Assembly (NCBI GenBank): GCA_964421815.1
Contig: CAYQYT010000016.1
Span: 1-47,215 of the forward strand
Length of the DNA: 47,215 nt
Source: DTU089 sp964421815
Lineage (GTDB): Bacteria; Bacillota; Clostridia; Oscillospirales; Acutalibacteraceae
Reading direction: 5' to 3'
The position numbers and the translations under genes were made by a program. The notes below the pieces were generated by a model. That model was given only the letters and a program-made list of their open reading frames with translations, was not told where the DNA came from and ran no database searches. Of this stretch, positions 6,142 through 14,111 are shown one piece after another (position 1 is the first letter of the stretch; the number at the start of each line of letters is the position of its first letter).

Positions 6142-8295
6142 ATGGACATTTTAAAAGCGTTACAAAATGAATTCGCCGTTAGCGAAAATCACATTAAAAA
6201 CATCGTTGATTTAATTGATGACGGCAACACAATCCCCTTTATTGCCCGTTACCGAAAAGAGATGACAGGCTCCTGCGATGATCAGAAACTCCGTGACATA
6301 AACGACAGGCTCACTTATCTTCGCAACCTTGAAAAACGAAAAGAGGAAGTTCTTTCTTCCATTGAGGAACAGGGCAAACTCACCGAGGAAATAAGCGCCG
6401 CAGTTGCCGCCGCAGTTACACTTGCGGAAGTTGAGGACATTTACCGTCCCTACAAACAAAAACGTAAAACCAGGGCATCCGTCGCAAAGGAAAAGGGTCT
6501 TGAGCCCTTGGCGGAACTTCTTTTCTCCTTTACCCTTAAAGGAGTGGATTTAAATGATGTTGCCGCGGAATATGTGGATACCCAAAAAGGCGTTGAATCC
6601 CCCGAGGATGCTCTGCAAGGCGCGTCGGATATTATAGCGGAAATTATTTCCGACTCTCCCGAAGCCCGTAAGGTATTAAAAGATTTAATCAGCAAACGCG
6701 GTGTAATCGAATCACTTGCAAAAACGGAAGAGGACAGCGTTTACAGTATGTATTATGAATACTCCGAGCCTGTTTCAAAAATCCCATCCCACAGAATTTT
6801 AGCCATTAACCGAGGTGAGAAAGAGGGTTTTTTGAAGGTCAGCGTAGGTGTGGAGGAAGAAACCGCACTGTTGCTCCTTGATAAACTGTTTATAAAAGAG
6901 GGCAGCTCATCAACGGAATTTTGCCGCGAAGCCGCAAAGGACAGTTATTCCCGACTTATATTCCCCTCCCTCGAAAGAGAAACCCGCTCCGCTCTTACGG
7001 AGAAAGCGGACGAGCAGGCAATTAAAATGTTCGGCAGTAACTTAAAGCCCTTACTTATGCAACCTCCCATTAAAAACAAAACCGTTCTTGCCGTTGACCC
7101 CGCATACAGAACGGGCTGTAAATTGGCAGTTGTTGACGGAAATTCGAAAGTGCTTTACACGGGAGTAATATATCCCACTCCCCCTCAGTCAAAAATTGCG
7201 GAATCGGAAGCGAAAGTTCTTGAACTTATAAAGAAATTCCATATTGACTGTATTTCCATAGGCAACGGCACCGCAAGTAAAGAAAGTGAAATTTTCATTG
7301 CGGACACAATCAAAAAATCCCCCCGCCCCGTTTCCTATATGGTAGTAAACGAAGCAGGTGCATCAGTTTATTCCGCTTCAAAGTTGGGTGCGGAGGAATT
7401 CCCTGATTTTGACGTTTCCGTGCGTTCTGCTGTGTCCATTGCAAGAAGACTTCAGGATCCTCTTTCCGAACTTGTAAAAATAGAGCCCAAAAGCATCGGT
7501 GTGGGACAGTATCAGCACGATGTCCCCCCGGCAAGACTTGAAGAATCCCTTTCCGGTGTTGTTGAGGACTGCGTTAACTCCGTGGGTGTTGACCTTAACA
7601 CCGCCTCAGTGTCCCTCTTGAAATACATCTCCGGCATTACCTCCGCAACGGCAAAAAACATTGTAACCTACCGTGAGGAAAACGGCGGATTTAATGCAAG
7701 AACGGACTTGAAAAAGGTTAAGGGATTAGGCCCCAAGGCATACCAACAATGCGCGGGATTTTTGCGGATTCCCGGGGGTAAAACTCCCCTTGACAACACG
7801 GGAGTTCACCCTGAAAGCTATGATGCTGCAAAAAAACTCCTTGACCTTTTCGGCTATTCCCAAAAGGATGTTGCAGACAAGGGCGCCGCAGGTATAAGCG
7901 GCAAGGTACAGGAATACGGACTTGCAAAGGCGGCGGAGGAATGTGGCATGGGCACACCCACTCTTGTTGATATTATGGGCGAACTTGAAAAACCCGGCAG
8001 GGATATACGTGACGAACTTCCAAAACCCATGCTCCGAACGGACATTATGGATATGAACGATTTAAGGGAAGGCATGGAACTTACGGGAACTGTCAGAAAT
8101 GTTATTGACTTCGGTGTATTTGTCGATATCGGTGTTCATCAGGACGGACTCGTCCACATCTCCCAAATTTGCGATAAATATATAAAGCATCCCTCCGAGG
8201 TGCTTAAAGTCGGCGAGGTAGTAAAGGTAAAAGTTATTTCCGTTGAACCTCAAAAGAAACGCATTTCTCTGACAATGAAAGGTGTAAGCCAATAA
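6142..8295 (+). CDS. tex: RNA-binding transcriptional accessory protein Tex
   Basis: 717 residues, full length for Tex. The protein combines an N-terminal helical region, a YqgF/RNase H-like domain (about 310-450, beginning AVDPAYRTGCKLAVV), a helix-hairpin-helix segment (about 490-550, with KNIVTYREENGGF) and a C-terminal S1 RNA-binding domain (about 640-712, VIDFGVFVDIGVHQDGLVHIS). Tex binds nucleic acids and affects transcription and rRNA or toxin gene expression in several bacteria; the exact role is unsettled. Start ATG 6142 has AAAGGA about 8 nt upstream. It is transcribed opposite to both flanking ribosomal operons. Confidence 0.96.
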   Translation: MDILKALQNEFAVSENHIKNIVDLIDDGNTIPFIARYRKEMTGSCDDQKLRDINDRLTYLRNLEKRKEEVLSSIEEQGKLTEEISAAVAAAVTLAEVEDIYRPYKQKRKTRASVAKEKGLEPLAELLFSFTLKGVDLNDVAAEYVDTQKGVESPEDALQGASDIIAEIISDSPEARKVLKDLISKRGVIESLAKTEEDSVYSMYYEYSEPVSKIPSHRILAINRGEKEGFLKVSVGVEEETALLLLDKLFIKEGSSSTEFCREAAKDSYSRLIFPSLERETRSALTEKADEQAIKMFGSNLKPLLMQPPIKNKTVLAVDPAYRTGCKLAVVDGNSKVLYTGVIYPTPPQSKIAESEAKVLELIKKFHIDCISIGNGTASKESEIFIADTIKKSPRPVSYMVVNEAGASVYSASKLGAEEFPDFDVSVRSAVSIARRLQDPLSELVKIEPKSIGVGQYQHDVPPARLEESLSGVVEDCVNSVGVDLNTASVSLLKYISGITSATAKNIVTYREENGGFNARTDLKKVKGLGPKAYQQCAGFLRIPGGKTPLDNTGVHPESYDAAKKLLDLFGYSQKDVADKGAAGISGKVQEYGLAKAAEECGMGTPTLVDIMGELEKPGRDIRDELPKPMLRTDIMDMNDLREGMELTGTVRNVIDFGVFVDIGVHQDGLVHISQICDKYIKHPSEVLKVGEVVKVKVISVEPQKKRISLTMKGVSQ

Positions 8296-8329
8296 TCTGA
8301 CTCCACCTTATGTATTTTGAAAATATTTA

Positions 8330-8358
8330 GTGACAAACTGATATTTATATGCTATAAT
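8330..8358 (+). promoter_or_regulatory. Promoter of the 292-aa unknown gene
   Basis: Plus strand -35 GTGACA (8330-8335), 17-nt spacer, perfect -10 TATAAT (8353-8358), about 30 nt before the start codon. The gene therefore can be expressed separately from tex. Confidence 0.7.
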
Positions 8359-8391
8359 TCATAGGTATATTATTTTTGCGAGGTATTTTAA

Positions 8392-9270
8392 ATGCTTGAA
8401 CTTAACAGCGCACTTGAACTTTTAATTAAAGGTATCGGAGAGAAAACCGAAGAACTCAACTTCCGTCCCGAGTATCCCAACGGAGTATTCCCTCCTCAAC
8501 TTCCCGTTGAAGAGGTTAACGGAAAATCCATAATAATGTACCGTGGAGAAAACGGCAGAATCCGTATTGAGTATGATAAGGGAAAGCTTAGTCTTTACTG
8601 TGCAAAAGCTGATGAAGATGATGCTCCCGATAACGATATGAATCGTGTTTCTCTAAGCCTTTTTGATTTAGAAACTTTTAACGAAAAAGATATTAAATAC
8701 ATCTGCCAGGAATATAACGAAACATTTGAAAAGTTGTTTTCCCACAAACCTGCCCACAGCGGCAAAAAGGCTCCCACTCCTGTTTCAAGAACACAAGCTA
8801 AGAGCGGTGCTCTCGCATACGATACAAACACTTTGGGCAGCCGTTTCACAACTATCTATCCCGAACTTCGTGATGAATATAAAAGGAACCTCGACGAATA
8901 CGGAGAGTTTCTGGCAGAGGACTTCTTTGTTAATCACGGCAACAAGGTAGTTATTGATACCATCCGCGAGAACAACAGCGTTAAAATGAAAAAACTTTTC
9001 AAACTTCTAAACGATATTTATGAGGACGGAACAAATGACACTCAAAGTACCGTAGCAGTTACAATTCTCGGTTGCTCCCTGGCGGAAAACCCCGACCTTG
9101 TAGATACCGCAAAGGAGTATTTCAGCGAAACAATGTATGAACCTGTTTGCGAAATTATCAAATATCTGTCAAAGAGCAAAAGCGCAAGACTCCGTCTCGA
9201 GAATCCCCCTCTCTACAAGCCAAAAAAGGAAAAGAAAAAGGGTATGATGGCTTCCATGCTCGGTATGTAA
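8392..9270 (+). CDS. Hypothetical protein (292 aa), two-part soluble protein
   Basis: It has its own promoter, a GAGGT ribosome binding site and a strong terminator, so it is a real gene. The N-terminal half (1-110) is alternating strand-like and helical sequence containing IIMYRGENGRIRIEYDKGKLSLY. A Ser/Ala/Pro-rich linker (about 115-140) leads to a helical second half (150-265) with repeated Leu and charged residues, ending in a very basic tail (KPKKEKKKG). There is no signal peptide or membrane helix. I do not recognise the family; its place between ribosomal operons is not evidence of a ribosomal role. Confidence 0.75.
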   Translation: MLELNSALELLIKGIGEKTEELNFRPEYPNGVFPPQLPVEEVNGKSIIMYRGENGRIRIEYDKGKLSLYCAKADEDDAPDNDMNRVSLSLFDLETFNEKDIKYICQEYNETFEKLFSHKPAHSGKKAPTPVSRTQAKSGALAYDTNTLGSRFTTIYPELRDEYKRNLDEYGEFLAEDFFVNHGNKVVIDTIRENNSVKMKKLFKLLNDIYEDGTNDTQSTVAVTILGCSLAENPDLVDTAKEYFSETMYEPVCEIIKYLSKSKSARLRLENPPLYKPKKEKKKGMMASMLGM

Positions 9271-9296
9271 AAATTATATACACTTCAAATAACAAA

Positions 9297-9336
9297 AATG
9301 GGCTGAAAAAAACTTTCGTTTTTTTTCAGCCCATTT
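9297..9336 (+). terminator. Terminator of the 292-aa unknown gene
   Basis: AATGGGCTG followed by a poly-A arm, a TTCG-containing loop, a poly-T arm and CAGCCCATT form a long stem, followed by TCTTGTTTT on the plus strand. Confidence 0.8.
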
Positions 9337-9365
9337 CTTGTTTTATAAAAAATACATAAACCAAT

Positions 9366-9399
9366 AAAAATGGCTGTAAAAACCTTCGTTTTACAGCCA
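9366..9399 (-). terminator. Terminator of the S10-spc-alpha operon (after rplQ)
   Basis: TGGCTGTAAAA and TTTTACAGCCA pair around a CGAAGG loop (9371-9399) and are followed on the minus strand by TTTTTATT. It faces the plus-strand terminator 35 bp away, so the two convergent transcription units are insulated. Confidence 0.85.
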
Positions 9400-9412
9400 C
9401 TTTACATAATTA

Positions 9413-9754
9413 TTAAACTAACTCAAGAATACACATCTCAGCTGCGTCACCGCGGCGAGTTTCAGTCTTGATCAAACGGCAATAACCGCCGTTAACATCT
9501 TTGTACTTGGGAGCGATCTCGTCAAAAAGCTTTTTAACGACATCTTCCTTAGTAATATATGCCATAGCCTGTCTCTTGTTGTGGAGACTGTCAACCTTAG
9601 CGAGTGTGATCATTTTTTCAGCCATTGCACGAACTTCTTTAGCTCTTGTAACAGTTGTTGTCATCTTACCGTTTTCAAGTAAAGATGTAACCATGTTACG
9701 AAGCATAGCATTACGATGGTCACTTGCTCTACCGAGTTTTCTGGTTCCGGGCAT
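9413..9754 (-). CDS. rplQ: Ribosomal protein L17
   Basis: 113 residues, the short bacterial form. L17 sits near the polypeptide exit tunnel of the large subunit. The N-terminal signature GRASDHRNAMLRNM is present, as is the strand motif near the end, GGYCRLIKTETRRGDAAEM. Start ATG 9754 has AAGGAG 9 nt upstream and follows rpoA by 31 nt. It is the last gene of the long cluster. Confidence 0.97.
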   Translation of the reverse strand: MPGTRKLGRASDHRNAMLRNMVTSLLENGKMTTTVTRAKEVRAMAEKMITLAKVDSLHNKRQAMAYITKEDVVKKLFDEIAPKYKDVNGGYCRLIKTETRRGDAAEMCILELV

Positions 9755-9785
9755 CTAAATCACTCCTTTGTAGAAAATACGAATT

Positions 9786-10736
9786 TTATTCGTCTTCATC
9801 ACGAAGAGAAAGGTCAAGAGAAGTCAACTTGGCAACAACCTCATCAAGAGATTTTCTGCCGAGGTTTCTAACCTTCATCATATCGTCTTCAGTTTTATTG
9901 ATTAAATCTTCAACAGTATTGATACCGGCTCTCTTGAGGCAGTTAAATGAACGAACTGAAAGGTCAAGTTCTTCAATAGTCATTTCAAGAACTCTGCCGA
10001 TGGAAGTGTCATCTTTAACCACCATAATCTCAGTCTGTGAAACCTCATCTGAAAGTTCAACAAAGAGATTGAGATGCTCAGTAAGGATTTTTGCGGCAAA
10101 TGAAACAGCTTCTTTAGCGGAAATTGTTCCATCAGTCCAAACATCAATAGTGAGCTTATCATAGTCGGTAATCTGACCTACACGAGTGTTGTCAACTGTG
10201 TAGTTCACCTTTAAAACGGGTGTATATATCGAGTCGATTGCAATTACACCGATAGCGGGCTCAAGAATCTGTTTGTTTCTGTCAGAAGAAACATAACCTC
10301 TGCCCTTATCAGCAGTAAGCTCCATTGTTACATGTGCGTCAGCATCAAGAGTAGCAATGTGGTGGTCGGGGTTAAGAATTTCAACCTCGGAATCTGCTTT
10401 AATATCACCCGCGGTGATTTCGCCGGAGCCGTTTGCCTCGATATACATAATCTTGGGACCGTCTCCGTGTATTTTGAGAATAACGCCCTTAAGGTTAAGA
10501 ACAATCTCAGTTACATCCTCTTTTACGTTCGGGATCGTTGAGAACTCGTGAAGAACATTATCAATCTTTACAGAAGTAATTGCATAACCGGGAAGTGAAG
10601 AAAGAAGAACTCTTCTAAGGCTGTTACCGAGTGTTGTACCGAAACCTCTTTCAAGGGGTTCCACAACAAACGTACCGAAAGCCGAATCTTCAGCTGAACC
10701 GATAAATTTTACTTCAGGTTTCTCAATACCAATCAT
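9786..10736 (-). CDS. rpoA: RNA polymerase subunit alpha
   Basis: 316 residues, standard. The N-terminal domain (1-230) dimerises and assembles beta and beta-prime: the signature FGTTLGNSLRRVLLSSLPG is intact at about 33-51. A short linker joins it to the C-terminal domain (about 245-310) that binds UP elements and regulators, with the helix-hairpin-helix LKRAGINTVEDLI and KVRNLGRKSLDEV. Start ATG 10736 has AAGGAGG. rpoB and rpoC are not in this window, so the core enzyme genes are split between loci. Confidence 0.98.
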   Translation of the reverse strand: MIGIEKPEVKFIGSAEDSAFGTFVVEPLERGFGTTLGNSLRRVLLSSLPGYAITSVKIDNVLHEFSTIPNVKEDVTEIVLNLKGVILKIHGDGPKIMYIEANGSGEITAGDIKADSEVEILNPDHHIATLDADAHVTMELTADKGRGYVSSDRNKQILEPAIGVIAIDSIYTPVLKVNYTVDNTRVGQITDYDKLTIDVWTDGTISAKEAVSFAAKILTEHLNLFVELSDEVSQTEIMVVKDDTSIGRVLEMTIEELDLSVRSFNCLKRAGINTVEDLINKTEDDMMKVRNLGRKSLDEVVAKLTSLDLSLRDEDE

Positions 10737-10812
10737 ACCAAACCCTCCTTAAAAATTACACAGATGTGTGCGTTTTTTTGTTTAGCCTTTATAGGCCCGA
10801 GGCTAAAGAGCA

Positions 10813-11439
10813 TTATTTCGAATAGAACTCGACGATAAGATGCTCCGCAACAGGAGCTTCAATCTGATCTCTTTCCGGAAGGTTAACTACCTTACCTGTA
10901 AGAGCATCGCGATTGATATCGAGCCATGTGGGAACCGGACGGCTTCCGTTTGCTTCGATAATATTCTTAAATGCGTCAGTCTGCGCTGATTTTTCCTTAA
11001 TGGAAACTACGTCTCCGGCCTTGCAAAGGTAGGAAGGAATATCAACTTTTTTGCCGTTAACACAGAAATGACCATGTGTAACAAGCTGTCTGCCTTCTGC
11101 ACGGGAATCTGCCCATCCGAGAAGGTAAACTATATTGTCCAAACGGCTTTCGCAAAGTTTAAGAAGGTTTTCACCTGCTTGACCGGGCATTTTTTCAGCC
11201 ATAAGGAAATATTTGTGGAACTGTCCCTCAAGAACACCGTAATAACGTCTTGCTTTCTGTTTTTCACGAAGCTGCATTCCGTATTCGGATGTCTTTTTGC
11301 GTCCCTGACCGTGCTGACCGGGAGCATAGGAACGGCGCTCAATAGCGCATTTGTTTGTATAGCATCTGCCACCCTTTAAAAAGAGTTTTTGACCCTCACG
11401 GCGACAAAGCTTACATACCGCACCGGTATATCTTGCCAT
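10813..11439 (-). CDS. rpsD: Ribosomal protein S4 (zinc-type N-terminus)
   Basis: 208 residues. S4 nucleates small-subunit assembly by binding 16S rRNA five-way junctions and contributes to decoding fidelity. The N-terminus carries C-x2-C...C-x4-C (CKLC at about 9-12, then C26 and C31), a zinc-binding variant. The S4 domain lies at about 95-160 (SRLDNIVYLLGWADSRAEGRQ). The start has GGAGG. A 76-nt gap with a TTTAGCCT/AGGCTAAA hairpin separates it from rpoA, and no independent rpsD promoter or S4 leader is obvious. Confidence 0.97.
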   Translation of the reverse strand: MARYTGAVCKLCRREGQKLFLKGGRCYTNKCAIERRSYAPGQHGQGRKKTSEYGMQLREKQKARRYYGVLEGQFHKYFLMAEKMPGQAGENLLKLCESRLDNIVYLLGWADSRAEGRQLVTHGHFCVNGKKVDIPSYLCKAGDVVSIKEKSAQTDAFKNIIEANGSRPVPTWLDINRDALTGKVVNLPERDQIEAPVAEHLIVEFYSK

Positions 11440-11460
11440 AATTCGTTTCCTCCTATATTG

Positions 11461-11868
11461 TTATACACGTCTTCTTTTAGGCGGACGGCATCCGTTATGA
11501 GGAATGGGAGTTACATCCTTGATGAGTGTAACATCAAGACCTGCAACCTGCAATGCTCTGATTGCAGCTTCTCTTCCTGAACCGGGGCCTTTAACATAAA
11601 CTTCAACAGTTTTCATACCGTGCTCAATAGCAACCTTTGCTGCTGTTTCAGCAGCTGTCTGTGCTGCGAAAGGAGTGGACTTACGAGAACCTCTGAAGCC
11701 CATTTCGCCGGCACTTGCCCATGAAACTGCGTTACCTTGAGTATCAGTAATAGTAACAATAGTGTTATTGAAGGTGGATTGGATATGAGCCGCACCGCGT
11801 TCAATATTTTTACGTTCACGACGCTTGCGTGTTCCGGCACCTTTTTTGCCGGTAGCTTTTGTAGCCAT
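11461..11868 (-). CDS. rpsK: Ribosomal protein S11
   Basis: 135 residues. S11 forms part of the platform of the small subunit near the mRNA exit channel. The conserved GPGSGREAAIRAL and the C-terminal TPIPHNGCRPPKRRRV are intact; the first 20 residues are basic and disordered. Start ATG 11868 has GGAGGT. It follows rpsM by 18 nt. Confidence 0.98.
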   Translation of the reverse strand: MATKATGKKGAGTRKRRERKNIERGAAHIQSTFNNTIVTITDTQGNAVSWASAGEMGFRGSRKSTPFAAQTAAETAAKVAIEHGMKTVEVYVKGPGSGREAAIRALQVAGLDVTLIKDVTPIPHNGCRPPKRRRV

Positions 11869-11886
11869 TCTAATACCTCCTTGGAC

Positions 11887-12255
11887 TTATTTCTTCTTGT
11901 TAGCTATAGTCTTCTTGGGACCTTTACGAGTACGAGCATTTGTTTTAGAACGCTGGCCTCTTACGGGAAGACCTTTACGATGGCGAACGCCACGATAGCA
12001 ACCGATTTCTACAAGTCTCTTGATATCGAAAGCTGTTTCACGACGAAGGTCACCTTCAACCTTAACATTGTGATCAATGTACTCACGTAATTTTGCAACA
12101 TCGTCTTCTGTAAGATCCTTAACTCTTGTGTCAGGATTTACGCCTGTTGCAGCAATAATTTCGCTGGCAGTTTTACGGCCGATACCAAAAATATAGGTAA
12201 GACCGATTTCTACTCTCTTATCTCTTGGTAAATCAACACCTGAAATACGAGCCAT
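11887..12255 (-). CDS. rpsM: Ribosomal protein S13
   Basis: 122 residues. S13 lies in the small-subunit head and forms bridges to the large subunit and P-site tRNA. It begins MARISGVDLPRDKRVEIGLT, has the helix-two-turn-helix YIFGIGRKTA, and ends with the conserved HRKGLPVRGQRSKTNART and a Lys-rich tail that reaches the P site. GGAGGT lies 12 nt upstream of ATG 12255. Confidence 0.98.
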   Translation of the reverse strand: MARISGVDLPRDKRVEIGLTYIFGIGRKTASEIIAATGVNPDTRVKDLTEDDVAKLREYIDHNVKVEGDLRRETAFDIKRLVEIGCYRGVRHRKGLPVRGQRSKTNARTRKGPKKTIANKKK

Positions 12256-12294
12256 TTGTCAGTTGCACCTCCAAATATGGTTTCCGCGTTGGGC

Positions 12295-12408
12295 TTAGCC
12301 CTGACGCTGTTTGTGCTTAGGGTTCTCACAGATAACCATGACTTTACCCTTGCGTTTGATTACTTTGCATTTTTCGCAAATTTTCTTGACAGAAGGTCTG
12401 ACTTTCAT
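12295..12408 (-). CDS. rpmJ: Ribosomal protein L36 (zinc form)
   Basis: A 37-residue protein too short for many gene finders. It starts MKVRPSVKKICEKCKVI and contains C-x2-C, then C and H near the end (CENPKH), the zinc-ribbon form of L36. GGAGGT stands 7 nt before ATG 12408. Its place between infA and rpsM is the canonical one. Confidence 0.95.
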   Translation of the reverse strand: MKVRPSVKKICEKCKVIKRKGKVMVICENPKHKQRQG

Positions 12409-12445
12409 TAGAATACCTCCTAAAATTCAGCTTTTGCCTTTTTAC

Positions 12446-12664
12446 TTACTTTGAACGCCATGTGATACGTCCACGTGTAAGGTCGTATGGCGACATTTCT
12501 ACTGTAACCTTATCACCCGGAAGGATACGAATGTAATTCATTCGGAGCTTACCGGAAATGTGGGCGAGAATTTTGTGACCGTTTTCAAGTTCCACCTGGA
12601 ATGTTGTGTTTGGCAACGCTTCCAAGACAGTACCTTCAACCTCGATCATATCGTCTTTAGACAT
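12446..12664 (-). CDS. infA: Translation initiation factor IF-1
   Basis: 72 residues, full length. IF-1 is a single OB-fold protein that occupies the A site of the 30S subunit during initiation. Typical sequence is present: MSKDDMIEVEGTVLEALPN, then the GHKILAHISGKLRMNYIRI strand and PYDLTRGRITWR at the end. Start ATG 12664 has AGGAGG. It follows map by 47 nt; the KOW-domain gene that some Clostridia carry between map and infA is absent. Confidence 0.98.
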   Translation of the reverse strand: MSKDDMIEVEGTVLEALPNTTFQVELENGHKILAHISGKLRMNYIRILPGDKVTVEMSPYDLTRGRITWRSK

Positions 12665-12711
12665 AACAACTACCTCCTGATTTCCTGATTTATGTTTTCA
12701 TTCTGTTCAAG

Positions 12712-13461
12712 TTATATCTTTGTCATTATCAACGGTCCGCTGCTTGTTATTGCAATTGTGTGCTCAAAGTGTGCGGACAACTTGCCGTCGGTTGTTTTTA
12801 CCGTCCAGCCGTCAGACAATGTTTTAACAGATGCCTTACCCTCATTTATCATGGGTTCAATGGCAATTGTCATGCCGGGTACCAAACGAACACCTCTTCC
12901 GATAGTGCCATAGTTTGGAACAGCGGGGTCTTCGTGGAGCGCAGAACCAACTCCGTGCCCCGTGTATTCTTTAACAACACCGTAGCCTCGCTTTTCGCAG
13001 TAACTTTGAATTGCGAAACCAACATCACCGAGTCTGCCGCCCGGAACTGCCTTTTTGATACCTTCGTAAAGGCTCTGTTCGGTAGTTTCCATCAGCCGCT
13101 TCGCTTCTGCGGAAACATCTCCGCAAGCGAAAGTGGCGGCATTATCACCGGTATAACCGTTGATACAGGCTCCGAGGTCGATACTTACTATGTCGCCTGC
13201 CCGTACGATGCGGTTTTTGTTAGGAATACCGTGAATAACCTCATCATTTATGGAAATGCATGCTGTAGCAGGAAAGCCGTTATAGTTAAGGAAAGTGGGC
13301 TTTGCACCTTTACTTTCAATATACTTTTCGGCAACTTTGTCAATCTCCCAGGTTGAAACACCCGGCTCAACCGCTGCACCCGCTACTTTTAGTGCTTCTG
13401 CGGAAATTCTGCAAGCTTCAAGCATTTGCCTAATTTCCTTTTCACTTTTAAGCACAATCAT
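12712..13461 (-). CDS. map: Methionine aminopeptidase type I
   Basis: 249 residues. It removes the initiator methionine from nascent proteins using two divalent metals. The pita-bread fold ligands are visible: Asp in SIDLGACINGYTGD (both aspartates), His in TGHGVG, and Glu in IEPMINEG and the final FEHT. It lacks the N-terminal zinc/SH3-binding extension, as expected for type Ia. Start ATG 13461 has GGAGG and lies 2 nt after adk, so translation is probably coupled. Confidence 0.97.
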   Translation of the reverse strand: MIVLKSEKEIRQMLEACRISAEALKVAGAAVEPGVSTWEIDKVAEKYIESKGAKPTFLNYNGFPATACISINDEVIHGIPNKNRIVRAGDIVSIDLGACINGYTGDNAATFACGDVSAEAKRLMETTEQSLYEGIKKAVPGGRLGDVGFAIQSYCEKRGYGVVKEYTGHGVGSALHEDPAVPNYGTIGRGVRLVPGMTIAIEPMINEGKASVKTLSDGWTVKTTDGKLSAHFEHTIAITSSGPLIMTKI

Positions 13462-13463
13462 GC

Positions 13464-14096
13464 TTAATCCTCCAACACACTAAGGATTGCTGCAGTAATC
13501 TCCGTAATGGGAGCTGTGCCTTCTACGCTGCGGAGTTTGCCGCATTTTGCGTAGTAATCCTTTAACGGTTCGGTCTGTTCATGATAAACATTGAGTCTGT
13601 CAAGAACCGTTTCGGGAGCGTCATCCTTACGGATTTGAAGCTCACCGCCGCAGTTATCACAAACGCCGTCAACCTTGGGTTTCTTATTTTCAATATGATA
13701 AGAAGAACCGCAAGCCTTACATACGCGTCTGCCCGACATTCTCTTTACAATGTTTTCATCGGGAACATCAATATCAACAACCTTGTCAATAATAATGCCC
13801 ATATTATCAAGAGCCTCGGCTTGAGGAATTGTTCTGGGAAATCCGTCAAGGATAAATCCGTTGTTGCAATCCTCATTTGCCAGCCTCTCCTTGATGATGC
13901 CGATTACGACATCATCAGGAACAAGCTTACCGGCTTCAATAAACGATTTTGCTTTGATTCCCATTTCGGTTCCGTTGGCAAGTGCCTCACGAATGATATT
14001 GCCTGTGGAAATTGTGGGAATATTCAGTTTGGCAGCAATAATCTCTGCCTGGGTACCTTTTCCCGCACCGGGAGCACCGAGAAATATAAGTTTCAT
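13464..14096 (-). CDS. adk: Adenylate kinase with zinc-binding lid
   Basis: 210 residues. It catalyses ATP + AMP = 2 ADP. The P-loop GAPGAGKGTQ is at 7-16, the AMP-binding helix has STGNIIREA, and FILDGFPRT is intact. The lid domain (about 125-160) contains CKAC and CDNC, the four-Cys zinc site typical of Gram-positive adenylate kinases. GGAGG lies upstream of ATG 14096. secY precedes it by 15 nt, the usual spc-operon position. Confidence 0.98.
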   Translation of the reverse strand: MKLIFLGAPGAGKGTQAEIIAAKLNIPTISTGNIIREALANGTEMGIKAKSFIEAGKLVPDDVVIGIIKERLANEDCNNGFILDGFPRTIPQAEALDNMGIIIDKVVDIDVPDENIVKRMSGRRVCKACGSSYHIENKKPKVDGVCDNCGGELQIRKDDAPETVLDRLNVYHEQTEPLKDYYAKCGKLRSVEGTAPITEITAAILSVLED

Positions 14097-14111
14097 TACA
14101 TTTCCTCCTTA

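Noticed and set aside
10737..10812. S4 leader before rpoA
   Set aside because: Only a simple TTTAGCCT/AGGCTAAA hairpin is visible in the spacer between rpsD and rpoA; no S4-leader sequence was recognised.
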